A DNA stretch of 19,595 bases from CAJXJP01 sp034111025 (GTDB taxonomy: Bacteria > Patescibacteriota > Gracilibacteria > BD1-5 > UBA6164), in assembly GCA_034111025.1 (NCBI GenBank), contig JAWUYB010000053.1, positions 1-19,595 on the forward strand. The letters are read 5' to 3'. The notes below the pieces were generated by a model that saw only the letters and a program-made list of their open reading frames with translations, was not told the DNA's origin and searched no databases. Position 1 is the stretch's first letter. Every line of letters begins with the position of its first letter. The position numbers and the translations under genes are program-made. Positions 7,052 through 15,214 of the stretch are shown here, piece after piece.

Positions 7052-7837
7052 CTATTTTTCTTCTGTTTTAGCTTCAACTGTTTTAACTACCGCTTTTGCA
7101 GCAGGAGCTTTTTTTTCTCCACTTACTTTTGCAGCAGGAGCTTTTTTAAATGAAGTTTTAGCTTTTGCAGCTTTTAATTCAGTTGCTAATATATTAGCAA
7201 TGAATTCAACTGATTTAACTGAATTAGTATTAGCAGGAATACAGTTAGTAACAACTGTATCATCACCATTTGTATTTAAAACAGCGTATGCAGGTAAGTT
7301 TAATGAATTAGCTTCTTTGATAGCTTGAGCTTCAAATATACCATCGATAGCGAAGATAACATCTGGAGTTTTTTTCATTTCTTTTAACCCTTTGTATGCT
7401 CTATCTAATTTTTCAAGCTCTAACATTTTAGCAGCTTTTTCTTTTTTAGTTAAAATATCAAAAGCACCAGCTTCTGCATCTTTTAATAATTGTAAGTAAG
7501 TTGCAATTCTTTGTTTAATAGTTCTGAAGTTTGTTAATAAACCAGGAACCCATTTTTCAGTTACGTAAAAATGACCAGTTTCTTCAGCTAATTTAGCAAA
7601 AGCATCTCTCGCTTGTAATTTACAAGCAACAAATAATATTTTTTTACCATCAGCATGTAGAGCTTTTAATTCAGCGGTAACTTCTTCTAATTTTGCAGCA
7701 GATTTAACAAGATTAATTACATGGATTCCGTTAACAGAACCATATATATATTCTTTCATTTTTGGATTCCAGTAGTTAGACTTATTACCAATATGTAATA
7801 AGTTATCAAACATTGAATTTAATACTTCTTTTTTCAT
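7052..7837 (-). CDS. rpsB: 30S ribosomal protein S2
   Basis: 261 codons, ATG 7837 to stop at 7052. S2 is a late-assembling 30S protein needed for S1 binding. Canonical pieces are visible: L-L-H-I-G-N-K-S-N-Y-W-N-P-K-M (equivalent to H-F-G-H-x-x-x-x-W-N-P-K-M), V-N-G-I-H-V-I-N-L, E-K-W-V-P-G-L-L-T-N-F-R-T-I, P-D-V-I-F-A-I-D, and C-I-P-A-N-T-N-S-V-K-S-V-E-F. The last 45 or so residues are an Ala/Lys/Pro tail with the repeat K-K-A-P-A-A-K, ending T-E-E-K; DNA repeats GCAGCAGGAGC underlie it. S1, the gene just upstream, ends in a similar tail. No in-frame TGA occurs. Confidence 0.97.
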   Translation of the reverse strand: MKKEVLNSMFDNLLHIGNKSNYWNPKMKEYIYGSVNGIHVINLVKSAAKLEEVTAELKALHADGKKILFVACKLQARDAFAKLAEETGHFYVTEKWVPGLLTNFRTIKQRIATYLQLLKDAEAGAFDILTKKEKAAKMLELEKLDRAYKGLKEMKKTPDVIFAIDGIFEAQAIKEANSLNLPAYAVLNTNGDDTVVTNCIPANTNSVKSVEFIANILATELKAAKAKTSFKKAPAAKVSGEKKAPAAKAVVKTVEAKTEEK

Positions 7838-7959
7838 TGTTAAGTTTTTTATTTTATAAGCAAGATTTTAAATAAATCTTTAAATAAATATTTCTGTGCC
7901 AAAGGCTTCCCAAAAATATTTTTTTCTAGAGATATAGGAATATAGCTCTAGATTAATAA
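7838..7959 (-). promoter_or_regulatory. rpsB leader with stable hairpin
   Basis: The 122-base gap between rpsA and rpsB holds a strong inverted repeat TCTAGAG / CTCTAGA (7925-7952, extended by ATATA/TATA inside). Next comes a GC-richer patch on the minus strand (GGGAAGCCTTTGGCACAG) containing a GCC-AAA-GGC mini-hairpin, then AT-rich sequence with a TATAAA 24 bases before the ATG. No U-run follows the large stem in the direction of transcription, so it looks more like an mRNA stability, processing or autoregulatory element than a terminator. Confidence 0.45.
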
Positions 7960-9135
7960 TTATTTTTCTTCAGTTTTAGGAACTTTTTTAGCTGGAGCTT
8001 TTTTTTCAGTTTTTTCATCAGATTTAGATTCTTTTTTAGGAGTATCTTTTGGAGCTTCTTGTAAAGCTTTTAATGATAAACCAATTCTTTTTTTAGTAGG
8101 TTCAAAGTTAATGATTTTAGCAGTAACTTCTTCTCAAACTTTAACATGATCTCTAATATCTTTAACTACACCGTGTGAAATTTCAGATAAATGGATTAGA
8201 CCTTGGATACCTCCTTCAAGATTCATGAACGCACCAAATTTAGAAATTCTAGAGATTGGAGCAAGAATTGAATCACCAAGTTTATATTTTTTAGCAAGAA
8301 CATCCCAAGGATTTTCTTTAAGTCTTTTAATTGAAAGAGAAATTTTATCAGAATCTAGACCTATAACTTTCACTTTCACTTTCATACCAACTTTAGCAAA
8401 TTTACTAGGATCGTTAACATGTCCCCAATCTATTTCAGATACATGAACTAAACCTTCTAAACCGTCAAAAGTAACAAATAGACCATATGATAAAATACCT
8501 GAAACTACACCTTCTACAACATCACCTTCTTTTAATGTAGCAAGAGCTTTTTCTCTATTTTCTGCAATAGCAGCTTTTTCAGAGAAAATTATTTTTTTAC
8601 CAGCTTCATCAACGTTAATAACTCTAACTTGGAATTCTAATCCAACTAGACCTTCAAGATGTTCTAAAATTTTATCTGCATTAGCACCTTCAACTCTAGG
8701 ATAGTGAAGAGGAGTTAATTGAGAAACAGGTATAAACCCCTTTAGACCATCGATATCAACAAGTAATCAACCTTTGTTAGCCTCAGTAGGTTTAACAGTG
8801 ATAACTTCTTCAGATTCGTTATATTTAGCAAGATTATTAAGGTTTTTAATTTGGTTAGCTCTTTTTAATGAAAGGATTAATAAACCTCTTTCAACAGAAT
8901 CACCAAGAACCATAACATCAATAGGTTGTCCATCTTCTAAAGAATTTAGATCAACAGTATTCCCTACTTCCTTAGAAACAACTAAACCAGTAAATTGGTT
9001 ATTTACGTTTACTAAGATATTTTTCTTTTCTACTTTTACAATAGTTCCAGAAATTACTTCTCCTTCTTTTGGATATTTAATTTCAGGAGATTGTTCGAAT
9101 AACTCTTCAAACAGAGCCATATCAGTTTGTGCCAT
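7960..9135 (-). CDS. rpsA: 30S ribosomal protein S1 (four S1 domains)
   Basis: 391 codons, ATG 9135 to TAA at 7960-7962. Four S1/OB domains follow one another, each opening with a G-x-V/I pattern: E-G-E-V-I-S-G-T-I-V, then a domain containing G-W/L-L-V-D-I-D-G-L-K-G-F-I-P-V-S-Q, then E-G-D-V-V-E-G-V-V-S-G-I-L-S-Y-G-L-F-V, and L-G-D-S-I-L-A-P-I-S-R-I-S-K-F-G-A-F-M. L-I-H-L-S-E-I-S closes the last. It binds mRNA at the ribosome and supports initiation, which matters here because no gene in the window has a Shine-Dalgarno. Just two in-frame TGA codons occur (K-G-G-L-L-V and K-V-G-E-E-V). The C-terminus is a Lys/Pro/Ala tail ending K-T-E-E-K, like that of S2. A Met at residue 6 is an alternative start. 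Confidence 0.95.
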
Positions 9136-9194
9136 GTGACATAAAATTAATAAATAAATTAATTCATCTCAAATAAAAATGAGTGAATAGTTTT

Positions 9195-9217
9195 AAAAAA
9201 GTAAGATTAAAAATCTT
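9195..9217 (-). terminator. Attenuator-like hairpin in rpsA leader
   Basis: On the minus strand, AAGATT-TTT-AATCTT (9217-9203) is followed after two bases by TTTTTT. It lies between the likely rpsA promoter and the start codon, so it could cause conditional termination. The stem is only 6 bp and AT-rich. Confidence 0.35.
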
Positions 9218-9258
9218 CTTAGTAAAAAGCTTACCAAAGCAAACTTTCTACTGTAAGT

Positions 9259-9286
9259 TCTTTAACCTTTAATTACTTCAAGTCAA
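9259..9286 (-). promoter_or_regulatory. rpsA: Candidate rpsA promoter
   Basis: Minus-strand TTGACT (9286-9281), 16-base spacer, TAAAGA (9264-9259). The -35 is good and the -10 weak. It gives a leader of about 120 bases containing the hairpin at 9203-9217. Confidence 0.4.
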
Positions 9287-9405
9287 AACGCGCGATAAAT
9301 ATATTGAGAAAGCCAAAAAAGTCAAATATATTTTAGAGTTTTTTCTATATATATTTTTATATAAAAACCCAATTAAAAAAAACACTAAATAAATCAAGAC
9401 GTAAT

Positions 9406-9676
9406 TTATATAGTATTTTCTATTTTTCCTGATTGGTTGTAATCATAATTTATTCAAAATAATTTCCGTTTTATTACTTTTTCTTTTGGTAATAGACCTA
9501 TTAATCACTGGCTAGTATAACCTAATTCCCATGTTAGAGTCCATTTATTTCACCAACGTCATACGGAATGAGACGCTGCATCAATGATTGTGATCTAATT
9601 TTCTCTATTTTTTTAGATTTTCTCTTTTTACAACCAGAGTTCTTAAATAATGAACATCTATTTCATCACTAGGCAT
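9406..9676 (-). pseudogene. Possible decayed gene (two frame-shifted open stretches)
   Basis: Minus-strand ATG at 9676 opens 23 codons (M-P-S-D-E-I-D-V-H-Y-L-R-T-L-V-V-K-R) ended by TAG at 9605. After a frame change a 62-codon open stretch (9594-9409) runs to TAA 9406, with several TGA codons as Gly (S-H-S-V-G-R-W-G-N-K-W, S-Q-G-L-I-G-L-L-P-K-E). Amino-acid composition looks protein-like rather than random AT-rich noise, suggesting a gene broken by a frameshift and stop. No family recognised; the remaining spacer between rpsA and 9798 shows nothing else clear. Confidence 0.22.
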
Positions 9677-9797
9677 TATTATATTATTAAAGAATATATA
9701 CTTAATATAAATAAAACAGAAATAATCTTCATTTAAGGTTTTATTAAGCAGCTATGATTATTATGTTTTATATACTATATTTTCTAAATTATTTATT

Positions 9798-9914
9798 ATG
9801 AGTTTACAAGAAAAATGGCAATCAGAATATAAATCTCTCAGACAAATATGGAAAATCCGTTCAAAAACCACTTATATGGCAAAATGAATTATTAATTTTC
9901 TATGAAAATATTAA
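9798..9914 (+). CDS. Small basic protein, 38 aa, hypothetical
   Basis: ATG 9798 to TAA 9912-9914 reads M-S-L-Q-E-K-W-Q-S-E-Y-K-S-L-R-Q-I-W, then a basic C-terminal half rich in K, I and Y. Two TGA codons are needed as glycine. The stop lies directly against a perfect 16-bp terminator hairpin, so something short is transcribed here in the plus direction, against all its neighbours. A TATACT 22 bases before the ATG could be a -10. It may be a small Trp-containing basic protein or an RNA with a chance frame. No family recognised. Confidence 0.4.
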
Positions 9915-9955
9915 AAAACCATATTAAATAAAAATATTTAATATGGTTTTCTTTT
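9915..9955 (+). terminator. Strong intrinsic terminator
   Basis: Perfect 16-bp stem AAAACCATATTAAATA (9915-9930) and TATTTAATATGGTTTT (9935-9950) with an AAAA loop and T-rich tail (CTTTTGTTTT). On the opposite strand it also works as a terminator 11 bases after tRNA-His ends (its lower edge at 9966), so it is bidirectional between two convergent units. Confidence 0.85.
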
Positions 9956-9965
9956 GTTTTCAAAA

Positions 9966-10043
9966 TGGGGTACCCAAAGGGTCTCGAACCCTCGGCCTCC
10001 AGAGTCACAACCTGGCGCTCTAACCAACTGAGCTATGGGTACC
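9966..10043 (-). tRNA. trnH: tRNA-His (GTG anticodon)
   Basis: A 78-base cloverleaf on the minus strand. The anticodon stem CCAGG/TCTGG encloses loop TTGTGAC, anticodon GTG. The acceptor GTACCCA/TGGGTAC is extended by an encoded G-1 that pairs with discriminator C73, the hallmark identity element of tRNA-His; CCA is encoded. D-arm GCTC-AGTTGGTTA-GAGC and T-arm GAGGG-TTCGAGA-CCCTT are standard. It has its own near-consensus promoter at 10077-10104. Confidence 0.96.
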
Positions 10044-10076
10044 ATATCTGTAAGATATGTATTGAAAAGCAGGGTG

Positions 10077-10104
10077 ATTATATTGAAACACCCAGAGTTG
10101 TCAA
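10077..10104 (-). promoter_or_regulatory. Promoter of tRNA-His
   Basis: Minus-strand TTGACA (10104-10099), 16-base spacer, TATAAT (10082-10077): both hexamers are consensus. The predicted start is about 27 bases before the tRNA; the leader contains the small palindrome ATATCT-GTA-AGATAT (10044-10058). Confidence 0.85.
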
Positions 10105-10266
10105 AAGAATAATTAAAATATTGAATTTTTAGAACTTCCTACTGCGGATTTGATACTTTGAGCTATATATTTACATTTTTAATTAACTGTGTGTCTAAGT
10201 ATATGGGAAATTGTAAGTTGATTTGATAGAGTTGACTTTATACGATATGATTCATTAATTCAAGTG

Positions 10267-12150
10267 CTATTTTTTCAATAGATTTACAAAAGCTTCTGAA
10301 GGAAGTGAAACTTTTCAGAATTGTTTCATTTTCTTTTTCCCTTTCTTTTGTTTTTCTAGTAATTTTTTCTTTCTTGAAATATCTCATCCATATAACTTTG
10401 CAGTTACATCTTTTCTCATGGCAGATAGGTTTTCTCTTCATACCACATCTCATCAAACTACTGCTTGAATTTTGATAGTAAATAGAGCTTTTGGAATTGA
10501 TGTTTTTAGATTGGCACATATTTTTCATCATAGATATCTTGATTGATCTCTATGACAGATAAATGCGAGTGCATCAACTTTTTCATCAGCAATTAATACT
10601 TCTAGTTTCACTAAATCATCTTGAGAAAAATGAATGAATTCATAATTTAAAGATGCATATCCTGAACTGAGAGATTTTATTTCATCATAGAAATCTCAAA
10701 TAAGCTCATTCATAGGTAGTTCATATGTAAGCATAACTCTTCCCGAATCTATGTATTGTTGATTTTTGAATTGACCTCTTCTGTCTTGAGATAGAGTCAT
10801 TAAATTTCCTACGAATTCATTTGGTGTAAGTATTTCTACTTTTGCAATCGGTTCTTCTATATAGAGATATTTTTCTCTTGCTGGAAGATCTTCAGGGTTT
10901 GATACAAGAACTCTTGTACATTTTTGACCTCTTTCATTTTCCATAAGTTCCGCAGAATATCTTGAATATTCAGAGAGTTTATTTCAAAGAAGTACCACTC
11001 TATAAGTAACCTGAGGAGCTGTTAATATTACATCCATACTAAACTCTCTCATGAGTCTTTCTTTTACGATATCCAGATGAAGAAGCCCTAAAAATCCACA
11101 TCTATAACCATGACCAAGTGCTGGAGATACATCAGTTTCAACAGCGAGAGCAGAATCATTTAATACCAATTTTTCCATCGCATCTTTTAGCAGAGGATAT
11201 TCACTTGAGTCCATTGCAAAAATACCAGCATAGATAAATGGTGTCACTTCTCAAAAACCATCAATTACTTTTGCATCTTCAGGTTTATCTCTCGGACCAT
11301 CAACTATTTTAGGTTTCCACATAGTATCTCACACTTTAGCATCTCTGATTGTTTTGAGACCAGTAACTACATATCATATAGAACCAAGACCTATTTTACC
11401 ATCACTCGTATAACTTGGAGAAAAGTGTCCAACGTCAAGAGCTATTATTTTTTTATCTGTATTTAAAAAATGACATTCGTCCCCCTTTTTGATTTCACCT
11501 TGAAAAACTTTTACATATGAAACAACACCCCTGTAAGCATCATATTGAGAATCAAAAACAAGAGCTTTTAATTCATCTGTTACAGGATCTGTTTCAGAAT
11601 ATATAAGTGGAGAAGAAACTCTTTCAATAACAGCTTCTAAAACTGCTTCTACGTTTTCACCAGTTTTTGCAGAAACTCAAATTATTTCTGATTTATCACA
11701 TCAAAGTAAATTCATTATTTCTTCAGAAACTTTATCAAAATCAGCAGCTGGAAGATCAATTTTATTTATAACAGGAATTATGTCTAGGTCATTTTCAATA
11801 GCCATATAGACATTTGAGAGTGTTTGAGCTTCTATCCCTTGAGATGCATCAACTATTAAAAGTGCTCCTTCAACTGAAGCAAGTGAACGAGAAACTTCGT
11901 ATTGAAAATCAACATGACCAGGAGTATCAATAATATTCATTTCATACCCTTTCCAGTTCATTCTCACTGGTTGGAGTTTTATTGTGATACCTCTTTCTTG
12001 TTCGAGTTCCATCGTATCAAGCATTTGAGATGTTTTCATGTCTCTTTTTTCAATAGTTCCTGTGATCTCAAGAAGCCTATCAGCCAATGTTGATTTACCA
12101 TGATCGATATGTGCGATGATACAAAAATTTCTTATATGTTCTAAGTTCAT
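10267..12150 (-). CDS. lepA: Elongation factor 4 (back-translocating GTPase LepA)
   Basis: 627 codons from ATG 12150 to TAG at 10267-10269, continuous only with TGA as Gly. LepA is a ribosome-bound GTPase that acts on stalled or pre-translocation ribosomes. G1 A-H-I-D-H-G-K-S-T (13-21), switch region E-Q-E-R-G-I-T-I-K, G3 D-T-P-G-H-V-D and G4 N-K-I-D are intact. The EF4-specific P-A-L-G-H-G-Y-R-C-G-F-L-G-L-L-H segment and the C-terminal domain K-D-V-T-A-K-L-Y-G-G-D-I-S-R-K-K-K-L-L, M-K-Q-F-G-K-V are present. In the latter two, TGA encodes glycines conserved across LepA (second G of Y-G-G-D, and the G after K-Q-F). Length is slightly above the usual 600. It is monocistronic, with a clear promoter. 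Confidence 0.97.
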
Positions 12151-12182
12151 TCGTAATTGTTTTATCTATAAAATTTGACCGC

Positions 12183-12210
12183 ATTGTAGTCAGAAAAAGT
12201 AAAAAGTCAA
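12183..12210 (-). promoter_or_regulatory. lepA: Promoter of lepA
   Basis: Minus-strand TTGACT (12210-12205), 16-base spacer, TACAAT (12188-12183). It places the start about 25 bases ahead of the ATG at 12150; the short leader has no Shine-Dalgarno. Confidence 0.75.
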
Positions 12211-12300
12211 AATGATGGGAATATGAAAAAAGAACTATATATTTTCTTTTAAACAAGATATATTAGAATTATTCTATAGAGTTAAGTGAAGAAAAGGTGA

Positions 12301-12326
12301 ATTTATGAAAATTCCCTTTCATAAAT
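12301..12326. promoter_or_regulatory. Hairpin/dyad between lepA and the DUF1704 gene
   Basis: Arms ATTTATGAAA (12301-12310) and TTTCATAAAT (12317-12326), loop ATTCCC. No T-run follows, and it lies in a divergent intergenic region just ahead of a TATAAT (12347-12352) for the plus-strand gene, so an operator is more likely than a terminator. Confidence 0.4.
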
Positions 12327-12377
12327 GCGTAAGATATGATACAATATATAATATATATTAAATTACTTCTAATATTT

Positions 12378-14183
12378 ATGACAGAGAATAATTCTGTACA
12401 TAAACTGAATTCTATAACAAGCGTGATTACTTACTACAATCAGCTTATTTTTGATAAGCAAAATTGGAAGCAAAAAGAAATATGGAAAATAGCAGAAGTA
12501 ACATATTCTTACCATAAAGAGACTTGAATTAATGAAACATTATTTATCATAATAGGTTGATTAGATTTAGTAAAATTTATGAATTCAACTTTTATAGAAC
12601 AATGTAATCAATTAAAAGCATCTAAGTTAATTGTTGAAACTCAAGTAAACAAAAAAATCATTCTTATCAATGAGGCTCTTCAAAAATTACAGGAAGCTCA
12701 ATTTACTAAGTGAAATGAATCAGAAATAATTGAAAAAGAAATATTTGAAAATGGTATTATAGAAAAACTTAATTTATTAGAATATTGTTTATTAAGCCTA
12801 GAATTTGAAGCAGAAAAATCGGGTCTAGACTTAGAAATCAGTGATGATGAAATCAATAAGTTAGAACAAGACTTATTATCAATTGATAGTAAATTATATG
12901 GATGATTAATCAAAAATAATCCTCAAGAAGTAATTCTAGCATATGAATATGTTTATGGGACATACTTAATGAAAAAGGAATCATTTACTCATGAAGAAAA
13001 TCATAGATATGGTGAATATTTAAATAAAATAAAAAATTATCTTCCTAAGCATTACCAATTCATAAAAAAACAAAAGACTAAACAAATAACATGAGCATAT
13101 TTAAAATATGACTTACAAAGAGCAGATTATATACTAGGATTTAATATGTTAATAGACGCATTTTGATCAATGCATCATATTGTAAAAAGTGATAAAAATG
13201 CGTGAAGTATTTCAGATGGACCAGAAGGAGTATACTTCCCTATGAATGAAAAATTTAATACTATTACTATAGAAAGATTTTTTAGATTATGAATGCATGA
13301 AATAGAAACCCATAGTGTCACTGATCATAATTCTTATGCATTATTATGAAACTTAAGAGGTGCTAATAGCACTAAAAAAGATGAATGAACAGCAATATTA
13401 ATGGAACAATTATTTATATATTGAAGAAATTTAATATCTAAACATTCTTTATGACATGAGTTTATAGATAAATCTAAACTTCAAATCAATGGATATTTTG
13501 CTAAAATATTAATGTGAGAAATATTGTCTAGTTGTGATTTGAGAGATTTCTTAGAACTATCTGAAATCATAGATCCAGATATAATTACAGCTGAGGAAAG
13601 ATATAAACGTCTCAAAAGGAATAATAGGAAAGGAGTGCAACATAAAGATACAACATATACGAGAGGTTTATTACAAGCTGTAGACGAAGTGAATACATAT
13701 ATTGAAACAAAAGGAAATAAATGATTAGCACTTGAGGATTTATTCACATGAAAAATTTCATTTGAAGAAACTCTAAAGTTTAAAAGACTGAAAGAATTAA
13801 AACAAGCAGAAGGAATGAAAATAGATAATTTAAAACCTATATTTGTATCTGACGCGGTACATTATGTCCTAGAAAAAAAATTACAAGGTTTAGATGAACA
13901 AATTAATACAAAAGACTTCTTAGAACATTTAGAATATAAGTATCCTTTATTAGATTTCATTAAAGCTTTAGACGTGAAAGTATACTTCAGAAAGAACAGT
14001 AGAATTATGTGAATTGCAAATGTACTACTTCAAATAATTAGTAATAAAAAAGTAGAAAATATATTTGAATCAGCAAATGATAAACAAAAAAATATTCTCG
14101 AAAAAATATTTCAAACACAATACCAACCGCTTATAAATGATGTGCATGCAGATCTTGCAAGCCATAGAAGAAACCACAAATAA
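12378..14183 (+). CDS. DUF1704 / MATCAP-like zinc metallopeptidase (QEGLA-motif family)
   Basis: 601 codons from ATG 12378 to TAA at 14181-14183; about sixteen TGA codons read as Gly. Residues 307-312 are H-E-I-E-T-H, the HExxxH zinc/catalytic motif of the DUF1704 family (H-E-I-G-x-H in most members). It is followed 24 residues on by Glu336 within K-D-E-G-T-A-I-L-M-E, the equivalent of the family's E-E-G-L-A block. This family includes eukaryotic MATCAP tubulin tyrosine carboxypeptidases and bacterial 'flavohemoglobin expression-modulating QEGLA motif' proteins. The N-terminal 200 residues are Lys/Glu-rich and helical. The FGase-like gene starts 12 bases after the stop, so both are one operon. 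Likely removes a terminal residue from a peptide or protein; the substrate is unknown. An upstream in-frame ATG at 12336 is possible but overlaps the likely -10. Confidence 0.8.
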
Positions 14184-14194
14184 AAATAAATATT

Positions 14195-15184
14195 ATGGAA
14201 AAAATATACAACTTTATACCTGATGAGTTATCTCATTTAACACAAGAAGAATTACTGTATCATTATGACAACCCAAGAAACATTTATGTAAAAGATTGTC
14301 GTATAGATAATTGGGTAAACCAAGATAAGAACTTTCCAGAATATTGTTTAGTTTTTTTAACACATGGTAGTTTCTACGTTAATTCTAAAATTAGACGTAC
14401 AACTCAACATACAATAAAAAATTTCAATAGACTTATAAGAAATTATTCTGATTTTTGAACAAGAAAAGCTATAAATAAATCAGGTATTCCAGAAGAGAAT
14501 ATTATAACTTCACCATGATCAAGAGCTCTTTCTGATTATAATCGTGAGAATAAAACTAAAGATGAAGATGCAGGATTAACAGATGGTAAAAAATCTCTTC
14601 GTCCATATGATTTTAATGAAGTAGTTATTATTGATAATCCAGAACAATTGAGGGATCAATGACAATATAAAACTGATATATATCATGGGAGTTTAGAATA
14701 TAGCTTAAATTGTGTAGAAGAAATTTCATGATGAAGTATATGATTTGATATTCATGATTCAGGGGTTAATTTAATGTGAAAAACTCCTGAACTAGATAGA
14801 TTTAGAAAAGGATGATTTCCAGGAATTACTTTATGAACAAAAAATTGAGAATCATGTAATAATGAAATATTAGAATATTTTTCAGAAAGATTAGAATATT
14901 ACCTAGGTATAAAGCCAGAAATAAATGAACCTTTTCAATGAGGTTACGTTACTACAAAACATGGACAAGAAAATAGAAAAGAAAAAAAATCAATATCAAA
15001 TGCTGAAAATAAATCGATACGTAATATGATTCAAATAGAATTAGGAAGATACTTATACATGAAAGAATCAACACAAGAAGTTGATTGGGAAAGAATGGAA
15101 ATAATTTGAGAATGAATGAAAAGATCTATTGCTGATACATGAATCAAGTTTTGAGCAGAATATTTTAAAAATTTAAATAAATAA
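14195..15184 (+). CDS. N-formylglutamate amidohydrolase-like protein (FGase superfamily)
   Basis: 329 codons, ATG 14195 to TAA 15182-15184. Family motifs appear in order: a T-H-G block around His57 (S-H-A-G in typical members), then S-R-A-L-S-D-Y-N-R-E (110-118, equivalent to the R-x-x-x-D-x-N-R motif), F-D-I-H-D-S-G with Asp185 and His187 (metal-binding D-x-H), F-Q-G-G-Y-V-T-T-K-H-G, and I-Q-I-E-L-G-R-Y-L-Y-M with Glu282 near the end. The true HutG-type enzyme hydrolyses N-formylglutamate in histidine breakdown, but no hut gene is near and the organism appears reduced. Adjacency to DUF1704 and an ATP-grasp ligase suggests it hydrolyses an amide made by that ligase. Cotranscribed with the DUF1704 gene; transcription ends at the hairpin that overlaps its stop. 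Confidence 0.78.
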
Positions 15185-15214
15185 AAAAACGAAAATTTAA
15201 ATTTTCGTTTTTTT
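15183..15214. terminator. Bidirectional terminator between convergent genes
   Basis: A perfect 32-base palindrome, 16-bp arms with a core CGAAAATTT/AAATTTTCG flanked by A7 and T7. It overlaps the stop codons of both the FGase-like gene (+) and the ATP-grasp gene (-). Confidence 0.85.

Noticed and set aside
8774..9139. 121-codon plus-strand frame
   Set aside because: Antisense shadow of the rpsA N-terminal half.
10267..12150. lepA as a multiply frameshifted pseudogene
   Set aside because: All interruptions are in-frame TGA with no frame change, and they fall on conserved glycines; with code 25 the gene is complete.
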